A DNA stretch of 64,000 bases from Methylobacterium sp. E-005 (GCF_022829725.1 NZ_JAKSYG010000171.1:1-64000), one strand, 5' to 3'. Positions 34,818-43,880 are shown, counted from the first letter of the stretch. A program made the numbers and translations. Notes: a model not told the origin generated them from the sequence alone.

Positions 34818-37094
34818 TCACGCCACATCCTCCAGTCGGATCGGCAGGCTGCGGATGCGGCGGCCGGTGGCGTGGTGGACGGCGTTGGCGATCGCCGCGT
34901 TCACCCCGATGATCCCGAGCTCGCCCAGGCCCTTCAAGCCGAGCGCATCCACCTGATCGTCGGGATCGGGCACCAGCAGCGCCTCCACCTCCGGCGCGTC
35001 GGCCGCCGTGGGCACGAGGTACTCGGCCAGATCCGGATTGCGATAGGCGGCGCCGTCGACCACCGTCTCTTCGAGCAGAGCCGAGCCGAGGCCCCAGATC
35101 ATCCCACCCATGAGCTGGCTCTTCGCGGTCAGCGGGTTGAGGATCCGCCCCGCCGCGAAGGCGCCGGTGAGCCGGGCCACCCGGATCTCCCCGGTCTCGG
35201 CATGGACATGCACCTCCGCGAATTGCGCGCCAAAACCCCAGGACACGGCCTTGCCGCCCCCGCCGAGGGTGAGCCCGATATGGCCCTGCCGCAGGCCAGC
35301 GAGCGCCTTCTCCCGGTCGCCGCCCGCCGGCACGAACGCCGCGACCGTCTCGACACCCTCGGGCCCGACGGCCTCGGCGAGCGTGATCCCGATCCCGTCC
35401 GACGCCGCGAGCCGCCCGCCCGCGAGGCGGAGGCCGCCGGGATCCTGTCCGGCGAGGCGCCCGCCCTGCCCGGTCGCGGCCTGCGCCAGGGTCTCGCGGA
35501 TCTGCCGGCAGCCGAGCGCCAGGGCGTTCATCAGGCTGGTCGTGGTGCTCGACCCGCCCGAGATGCCGGCCGCCGGCAGGTCCGTGTCGCCGAGCCGGAC
35601 CGTCACCCGCTCGACCGGTACGCCGAGCCCGTCCGCCGCCCCCATGGCGAGCAGGGTGGTGATGCCGTTGCCGATCTCGTGATGCGCGCAGGCCACCTCC
35701 ACGGAGCCGTCCGGGCCGAGCCGGACCCGCATCGTCGCGGCGGCGATTTTTACGGGTCGCACCGAGGTCGCGCAGCCGAGGCCGACCAACCAGGGGCCAT
35801 CCCGCATCGAACCTGGGCGCGGCACCCGGCGCGACCAGCCGAAAGCCTGCGCGCCCGCCGCGAAGCAGGCCATCAGCGGCCGGGTCGAGAACGGTTGTCC
35901 CGAGACCGGATCGACCGCCGTATCGTTGCGCCGGCGCAGCTCGATCGGGTCCATGCCGAGGGCCACCGCCATCTCGTCGACGGCGCTCTCCAGGGCGAAC
36001 AGGAACGGCACCTCCGGCGGCGCCCGCATCGGGCCGGGCGTGTTGCGGTCGACCCGCACGGCCCGCTCCTCCGTGCGGATGTTCGGGCAGGCGTAGAGGC
36101 TCGCGGTCACCTCCGCGCCCTCCATCACGAAGGGATCGAAGCGCGAGGTCACGGTCTCGGCCTCGTGGACGAAGGCGGTGAACCGGCCCGACCGATCGGC
36201 GCCGAGGCGGATCCTGTGGCGCGATTCCGGCCGGTAATTGGCGATGGTGAAGCATTGCCGCCGGCTCGGCACCAGGGAGACCGGCCGGTCGAGGCGCTTG
36301 GCCGCGAGCGCAACCAGCGCCGTGTGCTGCGACAGCGCGAATTTCGAGCCGAAATGGCCGCCGATCAGGCCCGCCACCACCCGCACGTTCGCGGGATCGA
36401 GTCCCAGCTGCGCCGCGAGCCCGTGCTGGACCGCGCCGACATAGCGGGTCGGCTCGTGCACCGTGAGCCGATCGCCGTCCCAGGCGGCCCGGGTGGTGAA
36501 CAGCTCGATCGGGTTGTGATGCTGGACCGGGGTCTCGTAGCGCGCCTCGACGCGCAGGGCCCCCTCAGCCAAACCGGCCTCAACTTCGCCCCGTTCGATG
36601 TCCTCATGCTGAGCTTTCAGGTCGGCGAGGCGCACGGTCTCGGCGCCCGGGGCGTCGAAGCCGCCGGCGGCGGGCTCGGCCGCGTAGGAGACCTTGACCG
36701 CACCGGCCGCCGCCTCGGCGGCCTCCTGAGTCTCGGCGACCACGAGGGCCACGATCTGGCCGGCATAGGCGATCGCCTCGGACTCCAGCGGCCGGTGCGA
36801 GCTGTTGGCGTAGCCACGGGCCATCAGGTGCTTCACCGGGGCCACCGCGCCGGACAATTCCCGGTGGGTGAAGATGGCAAGCAGGCCCGGCACCGCCTTC
36901 GCGGCATCGCAGTTGAACCCGGTGATCCGGCCCCGGGCGATGGTGCTGGTCACCAGGGCGGCGTGGGCGGTATTCGTCTCCGGGCCGGTGCGATCGGAGC
37001 TGTAGAGGGCCCGGCCCGTGACCTTGTCGGGGCCCTCGACCCGGATGTGCGGTCGGCCGAGATAGCCCTCGGTGTCCTGCGCGCCCGAATCCAT
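34818..37094 (-). CDS. Second molybdopterin-binding oxidoreductase large subunit, unpartnered
   Basis: A 758-residue protein of the same PaoC/xanthine dehydrogenase large-subunit family as the product of 27809-30070, but clearly diverged. It starts GRPHIRVEGPDKVTGRALYS, carries GGHFGSKFAL and MRAPPEVPFLFALE, and ends with the active-site Glu in GLKGLGELGIIG. No Fe-S or FAD subunit gene lies on either side: downstream is the convergent sugar operon and upstream a BrnA-like gene. It may share the small subunits encoded 4.7 kb away, or others elsewhere. No signal peptide is evident. Substrate unknown. Confidence 0.92.
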   Translation of the reverse strand: MDSGAQDTEGYLGRPHIRVEGPDKVTGRALYSSDRTGPETNTAHAALVTSTIARGRITGFNCDAAKAVPGLLAIFTHRELSGAVAPVKHLMARGYANSSHRPLESEAIAYAGQIVALVVAETQEAAEAAAGAVKVSYAAEPAAGGFDAPGAETVRLADLKAQHEDIERGEVEAGLAEGALRVEARYETPVQHHNPIELFTTRAAWDGDRLTVHEPTRYVGAVQHGLAAQLGLDPANVRVVAGLIGGHFGSKFALSQHTALVALAAKRLDRPVSLVPSRRQCFTIANYRPESRHRIRLGADRSGRFTAFVHEAETVTSRFDPFVMEGAEVTASLYACPNIRTEERAVRVDRNTPGPMRAPPEVPFLFALESAVDEMAVALGMDPIELRRRNDTAVDPVSGQPFSTRPLMACFAAGAQAFGWSRRVPRPGSMRDGPWLVGLGCATSVRPVKIAAATMRVRLGPDGSVEVACAHHEIGNGITTLLAMGAADGLGVPVERVTVRLGDTDLPAAGISGGSSTTTSLMNALALGCRQIRETLAQAATGQGGRLAGQDPGGLRLAGGRLAASDGIGITLAEAVGPEGVETVAAFVPAGGDREKALAGLRQGHIGLTLGGGGKAVSWGFGAQFAEVHVHAETGEIRVARLTGAFAAGRILNPLTAKSQLMGGMIWGLGSALLEETVVDGAAYRNPDLAEYLVPTAADAPEVEALLVPDPDDQVDALGLKGLGELGIIGVNAAIANAVHHATGRRIRSLPIRLEDVA

Positions 37095-37212
37095 GCCGCC
37101 CTCCCCCGCCGCGGCCGGTGGGGCCGCGTCAGGGGGAGAATTGCCGCGGGGGCGGTTCGGCTCCCCGGATGGTGGGGCGACAGGATGCAGCGGCAGCCGT
37201 GCGAGGGCTGCC

Positions 37213-37497
37213 CTATCCGTCGTGCCGGCCCGCCTTCACGGCCTCGGTCAGGATCGCGTTCATCCGGGTCTGCCAGCCGCGCCCGGTCGCCTTGAACGCG
37301 TCGACCGTGGCGGGATCGAGCCGGATCGTTACCGGCACCTTCGGGTTGGGAGCGACGGGGCGTCCTGCCTTGCGGACGGAGGAGACGGCGGCGAACTCCT
37401 CCGCGGTCAGGACGTTGCGGGCCGGGCGCATCTCTCGCAATTCGGCCTCCGTCAGGACGGGGGCGTCCGAATCGATCAGGGGCGACTTGCGAGCCAT
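37213..37497 (-). CDS. BrnA-family antitoxin, without visible BrnT
   Basis: A 94-residue protein. The C-terminal part VPVTIRLDPATVDAFKATGR, then GWQTRMNAILTEAV, is the BrnA ribbon-helix-helix signature; BrnA neutralises the RelE-like BrnT RNase and represses its own operon. The ATG at 37497 starts at MARKSPLIDSD; the longer frame to 37578 is not conserved-looking. BrnT normally precedes BrnA, but the 185 bases upstream encode no recognisable toxin. The palindrome GTACGTAC at 37584-37591 might be the autoregulatory operator. It could be a solitary antitoxin or a general RHH repressor. Confidence 0.82.
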   Translation of the reverse strand: MARKSPLIDSDAPVLTEAELREMRPARNVLTAEEFAAVSSVRKAGRPVAPNPKVPVTIRLDPATVDAFKATGRGWQTRMNAILTEAVKAGRHDG

Positions 37498-37638
37498 AGC
37501 GCGCGTTCCTTTGGCTCTTGGCAGGGCCGAAGGTAATCGGCCTGGGGCCTTCATACGCGCGCGCCGCACAATCCGCAATAAGTGTACGTACGAAAATTCA
37601 CCGACGACGTCGGATTGATCAGCCTTCGCCTGAAGCGG

Positions 37639-37678
37639 GATCCCGGCCGCGCTGGCAAGGGCCAGCGCGGCCGGGATC
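37639..37678 (-). terminator. Strong hairpin terminator of the PepSY gene
   Basis: An 18-bp perfect stem (GATCCCGGCCGCGCTGGC / GCCAGCGCGGCCGGGATC) with loop AAGG begins 4 bases beyond the PepSY stop codon. No T-run follows, as is common in very GC-rich genomes. Confidence 0.75.
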
Positions 37679-37681
37679 AGC

Positions 37682-38251
37682 TCAGTTCAGGACCTTCCCG
37701 TCCGGGCCGACCTTGACCTCCTGCTCCTTGTCGGCGCCGGCGACCTTGATCTCGTACTGGACCGCGGAGCCGTCCTTCTCGACCTCGGCCTCGTAGGCCT
37801 TGCCGCCGCCGGCCTTCTGCTCGGCGATGGTGAGGGCGTCCTTCAGGGAGGTCTTGGCGTTCTGGAAGTCGGAGGCCTTCAGGCGGGTGAAGTAGCGCTC
37901 GAAGGGCTGGTTCTCGGTCTTGTAGAGCGCGCCGGTGTCGGCGTTGATGCCGTACTCGACCAGCTTGCCGCTCGGGTAGACGACCTTCACGCTGTAATGG
38001 GCCGGGTCCTTGCTGTCGGCCTTCTCGAAGTCGGCGTCGATGGCGCGGCCGCCCTTCTCGTCGCCCTGCGACTCGGCGGTGGTCAGCGCCTGGGCGAGGC
38101 CGACCTTGGCGATCTTGGCGACCTGCCACTCCTTCATGTTGCTGTCGGCCTTGGAGGCCGGCTCGGCGGGGGTCGAGGTGGCGGTCTGGGCCAGCGTGAG
38201 GCTCGTGGAGAGCGCGAGCAGGCCGGCGGCGGCGGCGAGACGGGTGATCAT
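37682..38251 (-). CDS. Exported protein with two PepSY domains
   Basis: A 189-residue secreted protein. The signal peptide is residues 1-22 (LLALSTSLTLAQ). Two PepSY-like repeats follow: one around residues 45-110 (LAQALTTAESQGDEKGGRAI, then YSVKVVYPSGKLVEYGINADTG) and one around 125-189 (LKDALTIAEQKAGGGKAYEA, then VQYEIKVAGADKEQEVKVGP). PepSY domains are thought to inhibit or chaperone exported peptidases or to act in envelope stress; no protease gene adjoins. The ATG at 38251 begins the signal peptide, so the longer frame to 38680 is rejected. It is monocistronic with its own terminator. Confidence 0.9.
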   Translation of the reverse strand: MITRLAAAAGLLALSTSLTLAQTATSTPAEPASKADSNMKEWQVAKIAKVGLAQALTTAESQGDEKGGRAIDADFEKADSKDPAHYSVKVVYPSGKLVEYGINADTGALYKTENQPFERYFTRLKASDFQNAKTSLKDALTIAEQKAGGGKAYEAEVEKDGSAVQYEIKVAGADKEQEVKVGPDGKVLN

Positions 38252-38398
38252 GGCGGGTGTCCCTTTGGCGGGTTCATTCACGGGAGCGTGAAACGCCGGC
38301 TCCGGGATACGGTTGCCTCCCCAGGGGAAGAAAAGCCGTCCGCCGTCCGGATGGCGCGGCCCACCGCTCCGCCTGTATGACGGGCTGACCGAGCCGAG

Positions 38399-38659
38399 AT
38401 GGAGCCGCCCATGACCGCGAACGAACCCGAGGCGCTGGACGAGTTCACGCGCCTGCACGCCAAGCTGTCCGCCCTGGAAATCGTGCTGGGCGTCCTGATC
38501 GGGCGCCTGTCGGAGGAGAATCCCGAGATCCGCGAGGACGTGAAGCGCGACGTGGCGGCGATCCTGTCCGACCTGCCGATCGATGGCCCGAGCGAGGAGA
38601 TGATCGCCGCCGAGGTCCGCCGGGCCGCCGAGGTCCTGACCAGCGTCTCCATCGGTTGA
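38399..38659 (+). CDS. Conserved-looking small acidic protein, unknown function
   Basis: An 86-residue protein, mainly helical and acidic (ANEPEALDEFTRLHAKLSAL, then EIVLGVLIGRLSEENPEI). It has no transmembrane helix or known motif. Helices are amphipathic and could dimerise. Start is ATG 38399 or the in-frame ATG 38411. It is divergent from the PepSY gene with a 147-base shared upstream region. Reality is supported by codon use and by a coherent, non-repetitive product; I do not recognise a family. Confidence 0.65.
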   Translation: MEPPMTANEPEALDEFTRLHAKLSALEIVLGVLIGRLSEENPEIREDVKRDVAAILSDLPIDGPSEEMIAAEVRRAAEVLTSVSIG

Positions 38660-38660
38660 T

Positions 38661-38725
38661 CCCTGGTCCGGGGATCCCAAAGGGCGAGCCCTTTGGCGGG
38701 GCGTCGGGGCGGCGCCCCGACATCA
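38661..38725. repeat. Palindromic repeat family A, copy 5 (diverged)
   Basis: CCAAAGGGCGAGCCCTTTGG forms one hairpin and GTCGGGGCGGCGCCCCGAC a second, the same two-hairpin plan as the other copies with changed outer arms. It lies between the convergent 86-residue gene and the SDR gene. Confidence 0.65.
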
Positions 38726-38735
38726 GGCTTCGCCC

Positions 38736-39500
38736 TCAGCGCGGCGGCATCCGCAGCGCCCCATCGAGGCGGATCGTCTCGCCGTTGAGCATCGGGTTCT
38801 CGCAGATGTGCCGGACGAGGGCGGCGTATTCGGCCGGGCGGCCGAGCCGCGGCGGGAACGGCACGCTCTGGCCGAGCGTGTCCTGCACCTCCTGGGGGAG
38901 CCCCGCCATCATCGGCGTCTCGAAGATGCCGGGGGCGATCGTCACCACCCGGATGCCGTGCCGGGCGAGTTCCCGGGCGATCGGCAGGGTCATCGCGACC
39001 ACCCCGCCCTTCGAGGCCGCGTAGGCGGCCTGCCCGATCTGGCCATCGAAGGCCGCGATCGAGGCGGTGTTGACGATCACCCCCCGGGCGCCCTGGTCGT
39101 CCGGCGCCTCCCGGGCGATCGCCTCGGCGGCCAGCCGGATCATGTTGAAGGTCCCCACGAGGTTGACCGAGACCGCCCGGGCGAAACTGTCGAGCCGGTG
39201 CGGCCCGTCGCGGCCGACCACCTTCTCGCCGGGCGCGATCCCGGCGCAGTTCACGAGCCCGTGCAGGTGCCCGAACGCGTCCAGGGCGGTCCGGATCGCC
39301 GCGGCGCCGTCGGCCTCGCGGGTGACGTCGGTCGCGGCGAAGCGCGCCGTCGTGCCGAGTTCCGCCGCCACCCGGGCGCCGGCCTCCCGGGCGATGTCGG
39401 CCACCACCACCCGGGCGCCCGCCGCCACGAGGCCGCGCGCCGCCGCCTCCCCCAGGCCCGAGCCCGCCCCGGTGACGATGAACACGCGATCCTGAATCAT
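38736..39500 (-). CDS. Short-chain dehydrogenase/reductase (HSD10-like)
   Basis: A 254-residue NAD(P)-dependent oxidoreductase. It has the Rossmann motif TGAGSGLG (residues 10-17), NNAG-equivalent VNCAG, the catalytic Ser in [10 protein letters not shown], and the catalytic Tyr/Lys in YAASKGG. The ending ([40 protein letters not shown]) closely follows the 3-hydroxy-2-methylbutyryl-CoA / 3-hydroxyacyl-CoA dehydrogenase type 2 pattern, so a role in acyl-CoA oxidation is likely. The ATG at 39500 has GGGAGG upstream. It stands alone, so the pathway is not shown by context. Confidence 0.92.
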   Translation of the reverse strand: MIQDRVFIVTGAGSGLGEAAARGLVAAGARVVVADIAREAGARVAAELGTTARFAATDVTREADGAAAIRTALDAFGHLHGLVNCAGIAPGEKVVGRDGPHRLDSFARAVSVNLVGTFNMIRLAAEAIAREAPDDQGARGVIVNTASIAAFDGQIGQAAYAASKGGVVAMTLPIARELARHGIRVVTIAPGIFETPMMAGLPQEVQDTLGQSVPFPPRLGRPAEYAALVRHICENPMLNGETIRLDGALRMPPR

Positions 39501-39628
39501 CCTGGCCTCCCCCGATGGGTCCGGGTCGCCGCGGATGCGCTGCGTCCGGCCCTGACGGACACGACGTAGCGCGCGCCGGGGGGACCCGAAAGCCGCCCGC
39601 CATGAGGTCTTGGACCCTCGACCGACAG

Positions 39629-39657
39629 TTGACGTGTGAAAAATTCCCACATATGAC
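39629..39657 (+). promoter_or_regulatory. Sigma-70-like promoter for the SGNH gene
   Basis: TTGACG (39629-39634) and TATGAC (39652-39657) are separated by 17 bases, in an AT-rich stretch about 190 bases upstream of the SGNH hydrolase start. Nothing else is recognised in the gap 39501-39843. Confidence 0.45.
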
Positions 39658-39843
39658 GTGTCCAAGTCGTCGCGTCGTATTGTTTCGTATTTCCATCTGT
39701 TTCTGGCGCCGATCGACAGACCATCGAACTATTCCGGGCCGTGTCTCCGGTCGAGGGCCGTCGACCCGCCGCGCTGGACCCGAAACCCTGCACGCGCCCG
39801 GTCTCCCGGGCGGCCGATGCCTCATGCCTGCACAGGATTGCCC

Positions 39844-40614
39844 ATGCGCGCACCCTGGTTCGAGACCGCCGCCCGCCACTGGCGACATGGCCGGCTCGTT
39901 GGACGGTACTGGGATGCCCGGTCTCCGGCGATCCGCGCGGCCCTGCGCGCCGCCACGCCGGACAGCGTGCTGCTGGCGGGCAATTCCCATGCGGAGTATA
40001 TCGGGAACCCGGATCTCGGCGGGCGGCCCAGCATCAACATCGCGGTCGGCGGCAGCACGGCGGCCGATTGCGCCCGGCATCTCGCGGTTCTGCACGGCAC
40101 GGTCCTGCACCGCGCCGACCGGCACCTCCCGGTCCGCTGCGCGGCCTCCGTGCTGATCATCGGCACCAACGACATCATGGGCTGGCGCCATCCGGAACAG
40201 GCCCGGAGCGCCGATCGCTTCAGCGTGAAGGTCCGGCGCATCCTGGGTTTCCTGGAGGCATGGTCGACGCAGATCTTCGTCGCCGCGGTCCCGCCGGTCG
40301 GCGCCTGGGCGACCGGCCGGGATCCGGCCGCCGTCGCGGTCTTCTCCGACAGGCTCGCGGCGCTCTGTGCCGAGCGGGGCCACAGCTTCTTCGATCCGTT
40401 CGCTGCGCTCCGCGCCGGCACCGGGGGGCTGGCTGGATCGGGTCTCTACCGGGACGGCGTGCACCTGGCCGATTACACCCGCCTGGCCGCCGAGGTCGCC
40501 CGCTTGGCGGTGATCGATCCGGCCCCGTCCGGGCCGCCCGGGATCCGCCCGGCCGCGCCGAATCCGGCGGCCAATCTCCGGGTCCTTCGTGCGGCCTGGG
40601 TCGGCCGCCCGTGA
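39844..40614 (+). CDS. SGNH/GDSL-type hydrolase
   Basis: A 256-residue esterase-like protein. The four blocks of the SGNH fold are recognisable: block I LLAGNSHAEYIG with the presumed nucleophile Ser, block II glycine in GGSTAADC, block III LIIGTNDI with the Asn, and block V DGVHLADY with Asp and His. No signal peptide or membrane segment is present, so it is probably cytoplasmic. Start is ATG 39844, directly before RAPWFETAARHW; the longer frame from 39658 is low-complexity. Its stop overlaps the GTG of the next small gene. Substrate (lipid, acetylated sugar or other ester) is not predictable. Confidence 0.85.
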   Translation: MRAPWFETAARHWRHGRLVGRYWDARSPAIRAALRAATPDSVLLAGNSHAEYIGNPDLGGRPSINIAVGGSTAADCARHLAVLHGTVLHRADRHLPVRCAASVLIIGTNDIMGWRHPEQARSADRFSVKVRRILGFLEAWSTQIFVAAVPPVGAWATGRDPAAVAVFSDRLAALCAERGHSFFDPFAALRAGTGGLAGSGLYRDGVHLADYTRLAAEVARLAVIDPAPSGPPGIRPAAPNPAANLRVLRAAWVGRP

Positions 40615-40934
40615 GGGGACCTGCGCGCCTGTCCCCGCTCTTCCGGATCCGTCCGGGGCGACGTGGGATCGGGCGGCCCCGGCCGTTGCGCGTCTGGCCC
40701 GGGGAGGCGGCTTTGTGGCTCGCCGAGAACGGCGTCCGGCGCCCCCGGGCGGCCCGGCACGCGCTGGCGGCACTGGCGCGTCCCGGCACGCGGGGCCGAT
40801 ACGCGGCCCGCGCGGTGAGCGGCGGCACGGTCCTGATCGGCCCGGTCAGCGCCCTGGCCCTGCGTAACGCGGAGGCCGAGGTGCAGTTCGTCTTCCAGGT
40901 CACGCCCTACGGGTACGGCGAGGAGGCCTTCTAG
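40611..40934 (+). CDS. Small basic protein coupled to the SGNH gene, unknown function
   Basis: A 107-residue product from GTG 40611, which overlaps the SGNH stop (GTGA). The N-terminus is Arg/Pro-rich. The middle WPGEAALWLAENGVRRPRAA and the end AEAEVQFVFQVTPYGYGEEAF look like a compact folded domain. I recognise no family. The overlap implies coupled translation and perhaps a partner role for the hydrolase. Confidence 0.55.
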   Translation: MRGPARLSPLFRIRPGRRGIGRPRPLRVWPGEAALWLAENGVRRPRAARHALAALARPGTRGRYAARAVSGGTVLIGPVSALALRNAEAEVQFVFQVTPYGYGEEAF

Positions 40935-40979
40935 GGCCAGCCGCCCGCGTCCGGCGGGTGCGACCGTACCTCCAGCCCC

Positions 40980-41765
40980 TCACGGCGGGCTCGTGCAGAG
41001 CAGGGCCGGCGCGCAGACCGTCCGGAAACCCGCCCGGGCGAAGAGCGCCTCGCTGGCGCTGCCGGTCGGGCCGTGAAGGAAGATCGGCAGGAAGACCTGG
41101 GTCGCCCCGCGCGCCCGCGCCGCGTGCAGAGCCGCAACGGTCACGGCGGTCCCCAGACCCCGGCGCTGCCGGTCGAACCGGGTGGCGACGTTGTACAGCC
41201 CGGCCGTGTCGCCGCGCAGGTAGAGGCTCGCACAGGCCGCCGGGCCGGTGACGTCGCGCAGGACGAGGTGAAGCCGCACAAGGCCGGGCCGCGCCTTCGC
41301 CGCGCGCAGGGCCGGCAGGTAGGTGCGGCGCAGATGCGTCCGCACCGCCGGATCGTCCGACAGGTTGACGAAGACCCCCTCGAAATCCGGTCCCGGTGCG
41401 GGCGTGGCCTGCAGGGCGACCGCGCCGTCCGCGGGGGACGGCGCCGGCGGCGGCCGTGCCACCATCCAGCGCGCCGGGCGGAGGATCGCGGGCTCGAACA
41501 GGCCCCGCAGCAGGGCGACCTCCTCGGCATCCCGGGCCAGGAAAGCCGGCGTCCGGGCGCGCCCCAGTGCCGCCGCGCCGGCCCAGGCGAACTGCTCGGG
41601 CCGGCGCACCCCGTAGGCGAAGTTCAGGCTCGGATCCGGGACGCTGCGCGACCAGACGTAGCCCGCACCCCCGGGCCCATGCGCGACGCCGTCGATCAGG
41701 GAGCCCGTGAGCGCCGCCACATGGGCGTCGCGCAGGGCCTCGAAGGCGGGCTCGTCATCCCGCAT
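40980..41765 (-). CDS. GNAT-family N-acetyltransferase
   Basis: A 261-residue protein with a C-terminal GNAT acetyl-CoA fold. The pyrophosphate-binding motif A is seen as RQRRGLGTAVTVAALHAARARG (the R/Q-x-x-G-x-G pattern), followed by ASEALFARAGFRTV. The N-terminal ~110 residues are a divergent half-domain, as in two-domain GNATs. Substrate is unknown. The gene converges with the small gene at 40611-40934 and has its own AT-rich upstream region shared with the DUF3307 gene. Confidence 0.82.
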   Translation of the reverse strand: MRDDEPAFEALRDAHVAALTGSLIDGVAHGPGGAGYVWSRSVPDPSLNFAYGVRRPEQFAWAGAAALGRARTPAFLARDAEEVALLRGLFEPAILRPARWMVARPPPAPSPADGAVALQATPAPGPDFEGVFVNLSDDPAVRTHLRRTYLPALRAAKARPGLVRLHLVLRDVTGPAACASLYLRGDTAGLYNVATRFDRQRRGLGTAVTVAALHAARARGATQVFLPIFLHGPTGSASEALFARAGFRTVCAPALLCTSPP

Positions 41766-42152
41766 GGTCAGGCGACCGGGCCCGGCGTCCTCGCCGCGCC
41801 CGTATTGCTCAGGTTGCGTTCCCGGACCGCCAATCTCGACCTCGTAGGGATTCCCGATATGGCTCCGCTATCACGCAGGGGATCGGCCTAACAATGTTTA
41901 TTGTCCAGAATTATAACGGTTAAAACCTGGGAAATATTGTGAATTTCGGCCATGGATTGTGATGTTTGCTGGTATTTTAGCGTATATCGTTGAATGATTG
42001 CTGATTTCGATCCGCCGTCCGGCGCGGCGCAGATCGCTTTGCGGCACGCCAGGAGGCGGGCGACCCTGTATGCTGGCGGCCCCTCGATTCGGATCATGCG
42101 GCGCGCGCGCACCATCGGTCCGCATCTGCGCGGCAGGAGAGTCAGCCCGGCG

Positions 42153-42548
42153 ATGCCGTCCTTCGACACGCCTGTTTCTGTCGGCGCCTTCGCGCTGCTG
42201 TTCTTCGCCTTCGCGGTGAAGCAGCTCGGGGCGGATTTCCTGCTCCAGAACGCCTGGATGGCGCACGGCAAGGACCGGACCTCGGCCTGGGTCGCTCCGC
42301 TCTGTGCCCATACCGGCCTGCACGGGCTGGGCACGCTGCTGATCGCGCTGCCGGTCAAGCCAGCCCTCTGGTGGCTGGCGCTGGTGGATTTCGCCGTCCA
42401 CACGGTCATCGACCGCGGCAAGGGCCTGATCGGCCAGCGCACGCAGTTCCCGGTCACCGACGCCCGGTTCTGGTGGCTGATCGGCCTCGACCAGTTCCTC
42501 CACACCGTGACCCATATCGGGCTGGCCGCGATCCTGGCGGTGGCCTGA
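42153..42548 (+). CDS. DUF3307 inner-membrane protein
   Basis: A 131-residue polytopic membrane protein of the DUF3307 family. Four hydrophobic segments are visible, with conserved polar residues (KQLGADFLLQN, LVDFAVHTVIDRGKG, WLIGLDQFLHTVTHIG). Function of the family is unknown. The ATG at 42153 has CAGGAGAG upstream and begins MPSFDTPVSVG. The longer frame from 41994 runs through an AT-rich promoter-like region (41885-42000) that includes ACAAT-GTTT-ATTGT, and is rejected. Confidence 0.85.
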   Translation: MPSFDTPVSVGAFALLFFAFAVKQLGADFLLQNAWMAHGKDRTSAWVAPLCAHTGLHGLGTLLIALPVKPALWWLALVDFAVHTVIDRGKGLIGQRTQFPVTDARFWWLIGLDQFLHTVTHIGLAAILAVA

Positions 42549-42734
42549 GCCGGGTGGGGCTTTCCAGGTCAGGCCTGATCGGCCCAGGTGTGAGGTGGAT
42601 GCCTCTGCAGCTTGAAAGCGGATCCGCCGAAACCCACGCATCCGAGCCGGTCAGGCGGGCGATGCGTGGCGGCAGATCCTGGCCGAGAGCCTCTGGACCG
42701 CTTCGGACACGATCCGTCGCAGAAGCACGACGGC

Positions 42735-43880
42735 TCACCGGCCCGTCGGGGGCCTGTGCTCCGCCACCGGGCCCGAGGGTCCGAGCTCATCCATGAACGT
42801 CGCGAGGTAGGAGCGCCACAGCTTGGCGTAGCGCAGGGATTGGTGACCATGCGTTTCGGAGGAGGCCGGGACCAGCACGAAACGCGCCCCCGATACCCGC
42901 CGGATCGCCGGCTCCATCGCGCCGAGCTCGACCGGATTGAGCGCATCGTCGGCGAAGTTGATCGCCAGGAGCTTCGCCTTGATCGCCCCGAGCTGGGGCG
43001 CCGGATCGTAGTCGAACGACGAATCGAACCAGTACAGCCAGTCGTTGGCGTCGACCTTGCCCGCGTAGGTGGCGGCGAGCCGGTCGTAGAGCTTGACTGC
43101 ATCGGCGTTGCTCGGCGCCTCCCGCTGCTGGCTGAGCACGCTCTCGGTCATGATGTTGAAGAGCGGCAGCACCTTGGTGAACTGGGTCGGCGGCTTCTCG
43201 TAGTCCCCGCCCTTGTAGTCCGGATCCGAGCGGATGGCCTCGATCAGGAGGCGCCGCCAGAGCGCGTTGCGTCCGCTGACCGGGATCGGCTGGCTGGCGA
43301 CCGCCACGAGGCCGTCCATCATGTCGGGGTGGCGCTCGCCCCACATCCAGGTCTGCATCCCGCCCATCGAGGTGCCGATCACCGCCCGCAGGTGCTTGAT
43401 CCCGAGCCCTTCGGTGACGACGCGGTACTGCCCCTCGACCACGTCACCGTAGCCGTAGCGGGGGAAGCGGCCGCGCAGGCCATCCGAAGGCTTCGTCGAG
43501 CCGCCGCGCCCGAGGCCGTCGGTCAGGACGACGAAGTACTGCGCCGCGTCGAGCGGTGCGCCCGGCGCGAACAGCTCCGGGCCCATCGTCGGGGCGAGGA
43601 ACTGCTTGCCGGTGCCGGTGGTGCCGTGGAGCACCAGCACGGCGTTGTCGATGTGCCCGGCCGCGTCGCGGTGGGGATTTCCCAGCGTCGTGTAGTGCAG
43701 CCGGGCCTGCGGCAGGACGGCGCCGCTCTCCAGCTTGAAGTCCGAAAGGACGAGATCCGCCTCGTGCGGGTTCAAGTAGGGTGCCGGTTCGCCCGCCGCT
43801 CCGGTCGCGAACGCGATCCCCCAAGCGGCGAGCGTAACCCGCGCGAGACCAGGCAGGCCGCCCGAGGCTGTCGTCGTCAT
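42735..43880 (-). CDS. Exported MetX-like alpha/beta hydrolase
   Basis: A 381-residue protein with an N-terminal signal peptide (residues 1-30). It has the alpha/beta hydrolase fold of the homoserine O-acetyltransferase group: LVLHGTTGTGKQF (oxyanion region), nucleophile elbow GTSMGGMQTW, a late Asp in NFADDALNPVE and a His in ETHGHQS. Catalytic residues are intact. Because it is exported it is more likely an esterase or lactonase-type hydrolase than a methionine enzyme. The frame to 43991 is longer; ATG 43880 starts the signal peptide. The broken FAH-family gene lies 67 bases upstream on the same strand, suggesting a former operon. Confidence 0.88.
   Translation of the reverse strand: MTTTASGGLPGLARVTLAAWGIAFATGAAGEPAPYLNPHEADLVLSDFKLESGAVLPQARLHYTTLGNPHRDAAGHIDNAVLVLHGTTGTGKQFLAPTMGPELFAPGAPLDAAQYFVVLTDGLGRGGSTKPSDGLRGRFPRYGYGDVVEGQYRVVTEGLGIKHLRAVIGTSMGGMQTWMWGERHPDMMDGLVAVASQPIPVSGRNALWRRLLIEAIRSDPDYKGGDYEKPPTQFTKVLPLFNIMTESVLSQQREAPSNADAVKLYDRLAATYAGKVDANDWLYWFDSSFDYDPAPQLGAIKAKLLAINFADDALNPVELGAMEPAIRRVSGARFVLVPASSETHGHQSLRYAKLWRSYLATFMDELGPSGPVAEHRPPTGR

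Noticed and set aside
37498..37680. Decayed BrnT toxin upstream of BrnA
   Set aside because: The minus-strand reading HLLRIVRRARMKAPGR faintly recalls a BrnT tail but is too short and unsupported; most of this stretch is a terminator.
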